NCBI RefSeq assembly: GCF_001439805.1
Contig: NZ_JYLK01000001.1
Coordinates: forward strand, 558,001 to 622,000
From: Pseudomonas trivialis
GTDB taxonomy: Bacteria > Pseudomonadota > Gammaproteobacteria > Pseudomonadales > Pseudomonadaceae
Reading direction: 5' to 3'
Length of the DNA: 64,000 bases
Shown one piece after another: positions 20,627 to 29,654 of the stretch. The notes under the pieces are model-generated. The model had not been told where the DNA came from. It saw only the letters and a list, made by a program, of their open reading frames with translations, and did no database searches. Numbering within the stretch: the stretch's first letter is position 1; the number at the start of each line of letters is the position of its first letter. The position numbers and the translations under genes are program-made.

Positions 20627-22810
20627 TCAAGCCGCGCGGGTGTCCTTGATCAAATGCGCCGCCAATGTGCGCAACGGCCCCAGCTGCCGGCAAATCAACG
20701 CCAACTGCGTCTGCACCAGCCGCTGCCCTTCATCGATTTCATCCGGCATCTGCTCAAGCTGCGCCGCGAGGGCTTCTTCGGCGTCGCTCTGAATCGCAAT
20801 CGGTTGTTTGTCGGCCAGGCCGCTGGCGATCTCATCGATGCTCGCCGCCAGGCTGTTGCCCGCGCCATCGATCAACTGCTCGCGCATTTCCGCCGGCAGT
20901 TGGGTGTCGCGGTGCGCGCCCAGGCCCGACAAATAGCTGAGCAAGGTGTGCGACAGCACCAGAAAGCGGAACCCCACATCGGCTTCCTTACGAAAGTGCC
21001 CCGGCTCCATCAGCATGTTGGCCAGCGTAGTGGACAGCGCCGCGTCGGCGTTGTGCGCGTTGCGTCGGGCCAGGCGGTAGGCCAGATCGTCGCGCTTGCC
21101 GGCGGCGTATTGCTGCATGATCTGGCGCAGGTAGATGCTGTTGCAGGTCAGCGTGTTGGCCAGCACTTTGTTTAGACGTCGCCCCTGCCAGTCCGGCAGG
21201 AACAGGAACACCGCCAGGCCCGCGATCAGGCTGCCGAGCAAGGTGTCGAACAGCCTTGGCAGGAACAGCCCGTAGCCATCGCCCACCTGGTTGAAGCAAA
21301 ACAGCACCATCAGCGTGATCGCGGCGGTGGCCAGGGTGTAGCGCGTGGTGCGGTTGATAAAGAACACCAGGCCGGCGGCGATGGCAAACATCGATTGCAC
21401 CAGGGGGCTGGGGAACAGGTCGAACAGCGCCCAGGCCACCGTGAGGCCGATGGCCGTGCCGATGATCCGCTGGCCGAGCTTGCGCCGCGTCGCGCCGTAG
21501 TTGGGCTGGCAGACGAACAGTGTGGTGAGGATGATCCAGTAACCCTGGGACGCGTGAATGGCGTGCAGGGTGGCGTAGCCGATGGTCAGCGCCAGAGACA
21601 GGCGCAACGCATGCCGAAACAGCAGCGATGTCGGCGTGAGCTGGGTGCGCAGGCGGGTCCACATTTCCCTGAGGTTGCGCGGCGCACGGTCCAGCAGGTT
21701 GCTGTCGGTGGCGTCGGCCAGGGCGTCAGGGTTGCTGGCGTCGCCGAGCAGGCGGTCGAGGGTCGACAGGTTGGCCGCCAGGGCCCGCAGCGAACGCAGC
21801 AGGCCGCGCCAGGCCGGATTGCTCTGCAGGCGCAGGTGTTCCAGCGAGGCGTTCAGGTCGCCTAGGGCCTCGGCGAAACTGTCGTCATAGATGAACGGCT
21901 GGCGCAGCTGGATCGACTCGCCGAGCGCCTGGCAGGCCTTGCCCTGCTGGCGCAACAGGCGCTGGCAGCGGAACAGCACGTCACTGTGGAAGAACGCCTC
22001 GGCCAGCGCGTTATAGGGGTAGTGGGACGAGCTGGCGCGTTCGTGGATGTCCTGGGCCAGAAAGTACAGCTTGAGGTAACGGCTGACTTTCGAGCCCGGT
22101 CGACCATTGCCCACGCGGTGCAGAATGATTTCCTTCGCGGCGTTCAACGCGGCGACCACCCGGCCATTCTGCTGCGCCAGTTCCAGGCGGCGTGCTTCCA
22201 CATCCAACTGGCGGATAGGTTCGAACAGCGACGACTTGAGCTTGAGATAACGCCCCAACTCACGAAACAACCGCGCCAGGCTTTGCTGCACCGGCTGATT
22301 GGAAAACAGCGCCTGCCACACCACCGACAGCACGCCGTACCAGGCTGCGCCGGCCACCAGCAGCAGCGGCTCGTGCCAGAAGTCGCTGACCGCGCCGCCG
22401 CGCTGGTCCACGCCGATCATGGTGTACACCGACAGAATCAACGTGGCCGAAGCAATCGCGCCGTAGCGTTCGCCCAGCGCGCCGAGCATGGTCAGGCAAA
22501 ACGTCGCCAGGGCGAGGGAGAGGGCGAAAAACCAGGGGTAGGGGAACAGCAGCTCCACCGACAGCGCGGCGATGCTGAAACACACCAGCGTCACCGCCAG
22601 GGCATTGAGGCGGCCCTGCCAACTGTCGTCGGTCTCGGCCAGAGCGCTGGCGATGATCCCCAGGAACAGCGGGATCAGCAGCGCCATTTCATTCTGGTAC
22701 CAGCACAGCGCCATGCTGCCGGTGAGGGCGATGAACACCCGAATGCTGTAGCTGAATTTATCCAGCGCCCACAGGCGCCTCAGGGAGTGCTTGAACGAGG
22801 TCGATGACAT
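20627..22810 (-). CDS. yccS: YccS/FUSC-family inner-membrane protein
   Basis: A 727-residue membrane protein with two hydrophobic blocks (residues ~25-170 and ~390-520), each with about five to six helices and each followed by a long soluble region, the duplicated FUSC/YccS layout. The central sequence SQGYWIILTTLFVCQPNYGATRRKLGQRIIGTAIG is characteristic (quoted here in pieces: SQGYWIILTT, VCQPNYGATR, RIIGTAIG). Proteins of this type are related to aromatic-acid efflux components, but YccS itself has no proven substrate. It is monocistronic between two REP elements. Confidence 0.88.
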   Translation of the reverse strand: MSSTSFKHSLRRLWALDKFSYSIRVFIALTGSMALCWYQNEMALLIPLFLGIIASALAETDDSWQGRLNALAVTLVCFSIAALSVELLFPYPWFFALSLALATFCLTMLGALGERYGAIASATLILSVYTMIGVDQRGGAVSDFWHEPLLLVAGAAWYGVLSVVWQALFSNQPVQQSLARLFRELGRYLKLKSSLFEPIRQLDVEARRLELAQQNGRVVAALNAAKEIILHRVGNGRPGSKVSRYLKLYFLAQDIHERASSSHYPYNALAEAFFHSDVLFRCQRLLRQQGKACQALGESIQLRQPFIYDDSFAEALGDLNASLEHLRLQSNPAWRGLLRSLRALAANLSTLDRLLGDASNPDALADATDSNLLDRAPRNLREMWTRLRTQLTPTSLLFRHALRLSLALTIGYATLHAIHASQGYWIILTTLFVCQPNYGATRRKLGQRIIGTAIGLTVAWALFDLFPSPLVQSMFAIAAGLVFFINRTTRYTLATAAITLMVLFCFNQVGDGYGLFLPRLFDTLLGSLIAGLAVFLFLPDWQGRRLNKVLANTLTCNSIYLRQIMQQYAAGKRDDLAYRLARRNAHNADAALSTTLANMLMEPGHFRKEADVGFRFLVLSHTLLSYLSGLGAHRDTQLPAEMREQLIDGAGNSLAASIDEIASGLADKQPIAIQSDAEEALAAQLEQMPDEIDEGQRLVQTQLALICRQLGPLRTLAAHLIKDTRAA

Positions 22811-22921
22811 GAAGTCGGGCGTCTTCCAGAGCGATGTCGCTAAATTGAGCTATCAAGGACGCCACGGCAAGGGCGGTGATCACATCAGAGGGCAAAATAT
22901 CTCTCAGGCACACCACCAACC

Positions 22922-22955
22922 AAATGTGGGAGGGAGCAAGCACCCTCCCACATTT
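22922..22955. repeat. Single REP-like hairpin
   Basis: AAATGTGGGAGGG and CCCTCCCACATTT form a 13-bp stem around an 8-nt loop between two minus-strand genes. A compact REP derivative that can also stop transcription. Confidence 0.75.
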
Positions 22956-22970
22956 GATCGAGTACATCCT

Positions 22971-24155
22971 TCAGACATACTGCGCCGCCGCATAACCCGA
23001 TGCCCAGGCCCACTGGAAGTTAAACCCGCCCAGATGCCCGGTCACGTCCAGCACTTCGCCAATAAAGTACAGACCCGGGCTTTTCAGGGATTCCATGGTC
23101 TTGGACGAGACTTCCCGCGTATCCACCCCGCCCAGCGTTACCTCGGCGGTGCGATAGCCCTCGGTGCCCGCCGGCACCAATTGCCAGTTGCCCAGCTTGT
23201 TGGCGATGTCGGCAATGTCGGCATGGGTGTACTGCTTCATCGGCTTGGACGCAAACCAGGTGTCCGCCAGCAGGTTGGCCATCTTTTTCGTGAAGATTTC
23301 GCCCAGCAGGGTTTTCAGCTCGCTGTTGGGGCGCTCGACCTGTTGCGCTTGCAGCCAGGTGTGGGCGTCGTGGTCGGGCAGCAGGTTGATCTCCACCGTG
23401 TCGCCCGATTCCCAGTACGAGGAAATCTGCAGAATCGCCGGCCCGCTCAGGCCACGGTGGGTAAACAGGATGTTCTCGCGAAAGCTCTGGCCGTTGCAGC
23501 TGACCAGGCAATCCACCGAGGTGCCGGACAGCTCGCCGCACAGTTCCTTGAGCTGGTCGGTGATGGTGAATGGCACCAGCCCTGCGCGGGTTGGCAGCAG
23601 TTCGTGGCCGAACTGTCTGGCCACCTGATAGCCAAAGCCGGTGGCGCCCAGGGTCGGGATCGACAGGCCGCCAGTGGCGATCACCAGGGATTCGCAGTGC
23701 AGCTCACCCAGGGTGGTCTGCAACCGATAGCCGTTGTCGACCCTGGCGATGTCCTGGATTGACGTGTCCAGGTGCAGGCTCACGCCGGTCTGGATGCATT
23801 CGTCGAGCAGCATGCCGAGGATGTCGCTGGACTTGTTGTCGCAGAACAGCTGACCAAGTTTTTTCTCGTGGTACGGCACACCGTGTTTGGCCACCAGCGC
23901 GATGAAATCCCACTGGGTGTAGCGCGCCAGGGCGGACTTGCAGAAGTGCGCGTTGTGCGAGAGGAAGTTGGCAGGCTCGGTGTACATATTGGTGAAGTTG
24001 CAGCGGCCACCGCCGGACATCAGGATCTTTTTGCCGGCCTTGTTCGCGTGGTCCAGCAACATGACCTGCCTCCCGCGCCCGGCGGCGGTCAGTGCGCACA
24101 TCAAGCCTGCGGCGCCGGCGCCAATGATCACAACTTCGGTCGAGCGCACAGCCAT
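22971..24155 (-). CDS. HI0933/YhiN-family flavoprotein
   Basis: A 394-residue NAD(P)/FAD-dependent oxidoreductase. The N-terminal FAD motif IIGAGAAGLMCALTA is followed by the family signature AGKKILMSGGGRCNFTN near residue 45-60; the C-terminus has GGFNFQWAWASGYAAA. Substrate unknown for the family. The ATG at 24155 is only two bases from GAGG; the GTG two codons later (24149) has better spacing and could be the real start. Flanked by REP elements on both sides. Confidence 0.87.
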   Translation of the reverse strand: MAVRSTEVVIIGAGAAGLMCALTAAGRGRQVMLLDHANKAGKKILMSGGGRCNFTNMYTEPANFLSHNAHFCKSALARYTQWDFIALVAKHGVPYHEKKLGQLFCDNKSSDILGMLLDECIQTGVSLHLDTSIQDIARVDNGYRLQTTLGELHCESLVIATGGLSIPTLGATGFGYQVARQFGHELLPTRAGLVPFTITDQLKELCGELSGTSVDCLVSCNGQSFRENILFTHRGLSGPAILQISSYWESGDTVEINLLPDHDAHTWLQAQQVERPNSELKTLLGEIFTKKMANLLADTWFASKPMKQYTHADIADIANKLGNWQLVPAGTEGYRTAEVTLGGVDTREVSSKTMESLKSPGLYFIGEVLDVTGHLGGFNFQWAWASGYAAAQYV

Positions 24156-24194
24156 GTCCTCATACAAATATTCATCTGAAATGTAATCAAAACT

Positions 24195-24281
24195 GTGGGA
24201 GGGGGCTTGCCCCCGATAGCGGTGTATCAGTGACAGATGGACTGACTGACACACCGCCATCGGGGGCAAGCCCCCTCCCAC
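24195..24281. repeat. REPIN
   Basis: GTGGGAGGGGGCTTGCCCCC and its inverted copy, with spacer halves GGTGTATCAGTGACAG / CTGACTGACACACC, between the flavoprotein and dbpA. Confidence 0.9.
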
Positions 24282-24309
24282 ATTTGGATCTCTGTATAGC
24301 TTGAGATTT

Positions 24310-25695
24310 TTACAGGATACGCACGCGCAGCGAGCGGCCCTTGATCTTGCCGTCGTTCAAGCGCTGCAGCGCCTGTTTGGCGATGCCGCGTTCCACGGCC
24401 ACGAAGGCCTGGAAATCAAAGATCGCGATCTTGCCGACCTGGGCACCCGGGATGCCCGCGTCACCGGTCAGCGCGCCAAGAATGTCGCCTGGACGCACTT
24501 TGTCCTTGCGCCCTGCGGCGATGCACAGGGTGCTCATCTGCGGCAGCAACGGACCCCCGCTTTGCGGCTTGAGGTTGTCCAGTTGGTCCCAGTTCAGCGG
24601 CGACTTCTGCAGTTGCTCGATGGCCTGGGCACGGTGCGCTTCGGACGGCGCCACCAGGCTGATGGCGAGGCCGGTCTCACCGGCGCGGCCGGTACGGCCC
24701 ACGCGGTGGATATGGATTTCCGAGTCGCGGGCCAGTTCGACGTTGATCACCATGTCCAGCGCGTCGATATCCAGGCCGCGCGCGGCCACGTCGGTGGCCA
24801 CCAGCACCGAGGTGCTGCGGTTGGCGAACATCGCCAGCACCTGGTCACGGTCGCGCTGTTCCAGGTCGCCGTGCAGGCCGACCGCGGAAATGCCCTTGGC
24901 GGTCAGGTGATCCACGGTTTCCTGCACCTGCTGCTTGGTAAAGCAGAACGCCACGCATGACGCCGGGCGGAAATGCGCCAGCACCTTCGTCACGGCATCC
25001 ATGCGTTCTTCCGGCGAGATCTCGTAGAAGCGCTGCTCGATCTGGTCATCGGAATGGAACGCTTCGGCTTTCACCTGTTGCGGCGCGCGCATGAACTTGG
25101 ACGCCAGTTGCTTGATGCTCACCGGGTAGGTGGCCGAGAACAGCAGGGTCTGGCGGCGTGGCGGGGTCTTGCTGATGATGTCTTCGATGGCGTCGTAGAA
25201 GCCCATGTCGAGCATGCGGTCGGCTTCGTCGAGGATCAGCGTGTTCAGGCCGTCCAGCACCAGCGAACCCTTGCGCAGGTGCTGCTGGATGCGCCCCGGC
25301 GTACCGACGATGACGTGGGCGCCGTGCTCAAGCGAAGCGATCTGCGGGCCGAGGGACACGCCGCCGCACAGGGTCAGCACCTTGATATTGTCTTCGGCGC
25401 GGGCCAGGCGGCGGATTTCCTTGGCGACCTGGTCGGCCAGCTCACGGGTGGGGCACATCACCAGCGCCTGGCAACCGAAGTAGCGTGGGTTGATCGGGTT
25501 CAGCAGGCCGATGCCGAAGGCGGCGGTCTTGCCGCTGCCGGTCTTGGCCTGGGCAATCAGGTCCAGCCCCTTGAGGATCACCGGCAAGCTTTGCGCCTGG
25601 ATCTGCGTCATCTCGACGTAACCCAGCGAGTCGAGGTTAGCCAGCATGGCGGCGGACAGGGGCAAAGTATTAAAAGCGGTGGCGATGGTAGTCAC
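24310..25695 (-). CDS. dbpA: ATP-dependent RNA helicase DbpA
   Basis: DbpA is a DEAD-box helicase that acts on 23S rRNA during large-subunit assembly. In order: Q-motif (TQIQAQSLP), Walker A AKTGSGKT near residue 55, PTRELA, TPGRI, LDEADRM, FSAT, and HRVGRTGRAGETG near 320. The C-terminal ~75 residues (GRKDKVRPGDILGALTGDAG) form the DbpA-specific RNA-binding domain. The 461-residue reading starts at a GTG (VTTIATAFN), the family's usual beginning; no better ATG exists. The gene lies 82 bp behind the MFS gene on the same strand. Confidence 0.95.
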   Translation of the reverse strand: MTTIATAFNTLPLSAAMLANLDSLGYVEMTQIQAQSLPVILKGLDLIAQAKTGSGKTAAFGIGLLNPINPRYFGCQALVMCPTRELADQVAKEIRRLARAEDNIKVLTLCGGVSLGPQIASLEHGAHVIVGTPGRIQQHLRKGSLVLDGLNTLILDEADRMLDMGFYDAIEDIISKTPPRRQTLLFSATYPVSIKQLASKFMRAPQQVKAEAFHSDDQIEQRFYEISPEERMDAVTKVLAHFRPASCVAFCFTKQQVQETVDHLTAKGISAVGLHGDLEQRDRDQVLAMFANRSTSVLVATDVAARGLDIDALDMVINVELARDSEIHIHRVGRTGRAGETGLAISLVAPSEAHRAQAIEQLQKSPLNWDQLDNLKPQSGGPLLPQMSTLCIAAGRKDKVRPGDILGALTGDAGIPGAQVGKIAIFDFQAFVAVERGIAKQALQRLNDGKIKGRSLRVRIL

Positions 25696-25777
25696 GGGAC
25701 TGGCTCTGCAAAACAAAATGTCGCGCAGTGTAGCAGCCCTGCGGGATTTTCCCCGCAAGTTCTAGACGAGACGCCCG

Positions 25778-27205
25778 TCAGTGCTCCAGGTCGTGTTCGC
25801 GGTTGATCGCCCGCTTGCCGTCGCCTGGCGACAGTTGCAGGAAGATCGCCGCCGCCAGCATCGCCATCACGCCCACGGTGAGGAAGGTCAGCTGGAACGC
25901 GCCAAGTACGGTGTTCACGCCGTCGTTGCCGGCTTCGGCGGTGAACCCGCCGAGCAACGCACCGGCACAGGCCACGCCCAGGCTCAGGGACAATTGCGCG
26001 ACCACCGACAGCAAACTGTTGCCGCTGCTGGCCTGGGCGTCATCGAGGTCGATCAGGGTGACGGTGTTCATCGCGGTAAATTGAAACGAGTTGATCGCCC
26101 CCAGCACTGCCAGCATGGCCAGCAGCAAGGGGTAGGGCGTCTGCTCGCTGACCAGGCCCATGCTCGCCAGCATCAGGCCCAGCGCCAGGGTGTTGCCGGT
26201 GAGCACCACGCGATAACCCAGGCGCTCGATCAGCGGCCGCGCGATCGACTTGGCAAACATCGCCGCCGCCGCCAGGGGCAGCATGCTCATGCCGGCCTGG
26301 GACGGTGAATAACCCAGCGCCACCTGCAGCAGCAGCGGCACCAGAAAGGGCAGGGCGCCGCTGCCCAGGCGCGCGAACAGGTTGCCCAGGATGCCCACGG
26401 CAAAGGTGCGGGTCTTGAACAGCACCGGCGAAAACAGCGGGTTCTCGATATGCCCCGCGCGCAGCCAGTACGCCGCCAGGCACGCCAGCCCGCCGAACAG
26501 CAGCAGCATCACGCGCAGGTGCGGCAGGTGCAGTTCGCCCAGGCCTTCCATGGCGATGGTGATCAGCACCATCGCCGCGCCAAACAGCACAAAGCCCATG
26601 CCGTCAAAGCGCGTGCGCTCGCTGCCGCGCAGGTCGGGGATGAATTTCCACACGGCGAAGCAGCCGATGATGCCCACCGGCAGGTTGATCAGAAAGATCC
26701 AGTGCCAGGTCATGTATTGCACCATCCAGCCGCCCATGGTCGGGCCGAGCAGTGGGCCGAGCAGGCCGGGAATCGTGATGAACCCCATGATCCGCACCAG
26801 CTCGGAGCGCGGGTAGGCGCGCAGCACCACCAGCCGGCCGACCGGCAGCATCAGCGCGCCGCCCAGGCCCTGCACGACCCGCGCGCCCACCAGCATGCTC
26901 AGGCTGCTCGACAGCGCGCACAGCAGCGAGCCGATGCTGAACAGCATGATTGCGCCGAAGAAGATTTTCTTGGTGCCGAAGCGGTCGGCGATCCAACCGG
27001 ATGCAGGGATCAGCAAGGCGACGGTGAGCATGTAGGCGATCACCACCCCTTGCATGCGCAGCGGGTTTTCCGCGAGGTCCTGGGCCATCGCCGGCAGGGC
27101 CGTGTTGAGAATCGTCCCGTCCAGCGACTGCATGAAGAAGGCAATCGCCACCACCCAGGGCAGCCAGCGAGCGGTCTTGGCGTCGAGAGGGGCGCGGGTC
27201 GGCAT
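25778..27205 (-). CDS. MFS exporter, DHA2 (14-TM) family
   Basis: A 475-residue inner-membrane drug:H+ antiporter-type protein with about 14 predicted helices. Motif A (GWIADRFGTKK) is near residue 70 and motif C (PGLLGPLLGPTMGGW) near 150. It resembles MdtD/EmrB-like exporters. AAAGGATTGCC precedes the ATG. It begins 35 bp behind the solo rhlA homologue on the same strand, so the pair looks like an operon; in Burkholderia rhamnolipid clusters an exporter of this class travels with rhlA. Export of the RhlA product is an inference. Confidence 0.88.
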   Translation of the reverse strand: MPTRAPLDAKTARWLPWVVAIAFFMQSLDGTILNTALPAMAQDLAENPLRMQGVVIAYMLTVALLIPASGWIADRFGTKKIFFGAIMLFSIGSLLCALSSSLSMLVGARVVQGLGGALMLPVGRLVVLRAYPRSELVRIMGFITIPGLLGPLLGPTMGGWMVQYMTWHWIFLINLPVGIIGCFAVWKFIPDLRGSERTRFDGMGFVLFGAAMVLITIAMEGLGELHLPHLRVMLLLFGGLACLAAYWLRAGHIENPLFSPVLFKTRTFAVGILGNLFARLGSGALPFLVPLLLQVALGYSPSQAGMSMLPLAAAAMFAKSIARPLIERLGYRVVLTGNTLALGLMLASMGLVSEQTPYPLLLAMLAVLGAINSFQFTAMNTVTLIDLDDAQASSGNSLLSVVAQLSLSLGVACAGALLGGFTAEAGNDGVNTVLGAFQLTFLTVGVMAMLAAAIFLQLSPGDGKRAINREHDLEH

Positions 27206-27240
27206 GGCAATCCTTTGGTTAGCTGGCTATGTATCGGCGA

Positions 27241-28131
27241 TTATGCGCCATCCGCCGCGCGTTTTCCCACTGGCGGTTGGTCTAATTCCGACAGCGTTGC
27301 GTGTTTGCCGACCAGGAAGTCCAACAGCGCCCGGTGCACGGCCGCCGCCGCCTCGCGCGATTCGAGGTCGAGCAGGTGGCCGGTGTGCTCGGCCACGGCA
27401 AAGCTGCTGCGCCCCACGTACTGTTTGAACAATTGGGCGTCGGCGGCTGGGGTGTAGGCGTCCAGCGCACCATTGAGAAAGTGCACCGGCGTATCGATCT
27501 GGCGCAACGCCGGCAGGTAGTTGCCGTCACCCAGCGCCAGCACCTGACGGATATGAAAACGCGCCTGGCGGTACTCGGTGGTCGCCATGTTCGACAGGTG
27601 GCGGTGGTTGTTGCGCTTGAGGCGCGGCGACAGGTACTGGCCGACCGTCTCGTTGAGCAGATGGCCCACGGCGGATTTGTCATCGGCTTCGATCAGCACG
27701 CGCACGCGTTCCACGTAGTCGAGCATCACCGGGTTGAGGTTGGGCGCCAGGGCCATCACCACTGAGCTTTCGATGGACGGCGGATTATGGGCCAGGGTCA
27801 GCAGCGTGGAGATACCGCCCCAGGACGCCGACACCAGGTGGTTGACCGCGAAGCGCTCCACCAGCGCACACAGGATGTGCACCTCATCGTCCTTGGTCAC
27901 CAGGTCCAGATCGGTGTTGTGTTCGCGCGAGTAGCCGGAGAATGGCAGGTCGAACAGCAGCACATTGAAATGCTCGGCCAGGCACTTGCTGGTGCGCGCA
28001 AAGGAGCGCGTGGTGGACAGCGCGCCATTGACCATCAGCACGGTTTTCTTCTGCGGGTCGTTGCCCAGTTGCTCCACGTGAATGTTGTAATGCTTGAACA
28101 GCTTCTCTATGACGAAACTTCCATGATTCAT
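27241..28131 (-). CDS. rhlA: RhlA-like 3-(3-hydroxyalkanoyloxy)alkanoate synthase
   Basis: RhlA joins two 3-hydroxyacyl chains to make HAA, the lipid half of rhamnolipids and a surfactant in itself. The 296-residue alpha/beta-hydrolase matches P. aeruginosa RhlA closely by eye: [46 protein letters not shown] and [11 protein letters not shown]. The triad maps to Ser103, Asp224 and His252, one position off RhlA. PhaG, the other homologue, has SFSWGG and differs in these blocks. AGGAAG sits five bases before ATG 28131. No rhlB, rhlC, rhlI or rhlR is nearby, so HAA rather than rhamnolipid is the expected product. Confidence 0.85.
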   Translation of the reverse strand: MNHGSFVIEKLFKHYNIHVEQLGNDPQKKTVLMVNGALSTTRSFARTSKCLAEHFNVLLFDLPFSGYSREHNTDLDLVTKDDEVHILCALVERFAVNHLVSASWGGISTLLTLAHNPPSIESSVVMALAPNLNPVMLDYVERVRVLIEADDKSAVGHLLNETVGQYLSPRLKRNNHRHLSNMATTEYRQARFHIRQVLALGDGNYLPALRQIDTPVHFLNGALDAYTPAADAQLFKQYVGRSSFAVAEHTGHLLDLESREAAAAVHRALLDFLVGKHATLSELDQPPVGKRAADGA

Positions 28132-28259
28132 CGTCGCACTTCCTGTGGGATGGCGGTCTGCCACTAACCGTTATAGCGAGCTTTTCAGCAGGCGACAACA
28201 GGCTGCACGGGGGCGTCACGCAAGATCGGAAGCAGATGTCAGAAACAACGCAGGACACT

Positions 28260-28336
28260 GTGGGAGGGGGCTTGCTCCCGATGGCGGTGTGTCAGTCACC
28301 ACCTGCATGACTGATGCGCCGCCATCGGGAGCGGGG
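28260..28336. repeat. REPIN, truncated right arm
   Basis: A complete GTGGGAGGGGGCTTGCTCCC left arm and a right arm that stops at ATCGGGAGCGGGG, directly against the stop codon of the following minus-strand gene at 28338. Confidence 0.82.
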
Positions 28337-28337
28337 A

Positions 28338-29654
28338 TTAGAGGGTCAGGGTGAGGCGTTTGACCAGCGCGCCCGGGAGCAGATTGGACGCGGTGTTGCG
28401 CTGGCCGTAGGTGCTCGGTGACAACAGCAATTCCCGCTCTGCCGTGAGCGCTTCCAGCTGCGAGCCTAGCAGGCTGTAGACGCTGTCATCAAAGCGCATG
28501 GTGCTGACTGGCGCCTTGATTTCGCCGTTCTCCACCCAGAACGTGGCAAAGCGCGTCATGCCGGTGAGGCGGGCGGCCGGCAGGTCGGAGTAGTTCAGGT
28601 ACCACAGGTTGCTGATGTACAGCCCGGTGCCCAGTTGCTTGAGGATATCGGCCTGGGCGAGCGTGCCCGCCGCCATCTGCAGGGCGCTGGGGGATTCATC
28701 ACTGCTGGCGCCGTTGGCGGGCAGGCCGTATTCGGCGGCGCTGCGCGAATTCACCAACTGGTCGCAGGCAGCACCGGCCTTGATCAACGTGACATCGCCG
28801 CGCGGGTAACCCTCGGTGGAAAACGCCTGGCTCAGCGAGCCACTGATCTGCTCGGTGACGGTCACCAATGGGCTCAGCGGCTGCTCACCGGCATAGAGCT
28901 TTTGCAGCGAGCTGCCTTTGCTGGCGATGGCCTGGGCTGAAAAACCGCCCCAAGTGATGATGCTGATGATTTCTTCCAGCGCCGCCGGAGCGAGGTAGGC
29001 GCGGTAGTGCCCGGGCGGCAGCGGGTGCAGCGGCCGACCGAGAAACGCCCACTGCGCGCGCGCCTGCTGGAGGCGCGCGGCGAATTCGGCGCTGTCCCAC
29101 GTGTGCCCGGCGTAGCTGGCCTTTACCGCTTCGCCGTTGGCATGGAACAGGCTGAAGTCGAAGTTGAAGCTATTGGCCTGATGCCAGCCGAACGCGCCGT
29201 TCGAACTGGCAAAACCACGGCTGATCGGGCCTGCGGCGTAGAAACCGACCAGGTCAACGTCGGCTGCGGCCTGGCTGATCTCCTCCAGCACACGGGCCAG
29301 GTCCGGCAGCGGTCTCACGTGTTCGTTGTGGCTTTGCCAAGGCTCCTGATTGAGCAGCAGGTAAGGATCCTGTGGCAGCAACGGCAAGGTGTCGCGCAAC
29401 TGTTGCAGGCCATCGGCGAGGCGCTGGCGATCCAGTGCCGGCGAGCCGGCCAGAGTGATGCCGAGGTCGGCATGCCGGCCATCGCTGATCAGCTTGAGGT
29501 TCAGGCTGGCCTGCTGCACATGCCCGGCCTGGCGTACCTTGGCGTGGTTGAATCGCACGAATTCGGACGACTCGGCCGCGTAGCCCAGGTGAAATTGTTC
29601 GTTGTCGGTGACGGCTTGCTGGAGCCACTGCACCAATGCCTTGAAATCGTTCAT
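28338..29654 (-). CDS. TldE/PmbA-like subunit (non-catalytic partner)
   Basis: A 438-residue member of the TldD/PmbA (U62) family lacking the HExxxH zinc motif, as expected for the TldE half. Recognisable parts are the N-terminal SSEFVRFNHAKVRQAG and the C-terminal GLYISNLWYLNYSDLPAARLTGMTRFATFWVENGE block (shown only as its key residues NLWYLNYSD and GMTRFATF). Its ATG shares one base with the stop of the upstream tldD-like gene (TGATG), indicating translational coupling. TldD-TldE heterodimers degrade unfolded or leader peptides. Confidence 0.87.
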   Translation of the reverse strand: MNDFKALVQWLQQAVTDNEQFHLGYAAESSEFVRFNHAKVRQAGHVQQASLNLKLISDGRHADLGITLAGSPALDRQRLADGLQQLRDTLPLLPQDPYLLLNQEPWQSHNEHVRPLPDLARVLEEISQAAADVDLVGFYAAGPISRGFASSNGAFGWHQANSFNFDFSLFHANGEAVKASYAGHTWDSAEFAARLQQARAQWAFLGRPLHPLPPGHYRAYLAPAALEEIISIITWGGFSAQAIASKGSSLQKLYAGEQPLSPLVTVTEQISGSLSQAFSTEGYPRGDVTLIKAGAACDQLVNSRSAAEYGLPANGASSDESPSALQMAAGTLAQADILKQLGTGLYISNLWYLNYSDLPAARLTGMTRFATFWVENGEIKAPVSTMRFDDSVYSLLGSQLEALTAERELLLSPSTYGQRNTASNLLPGALVKRLTLTL

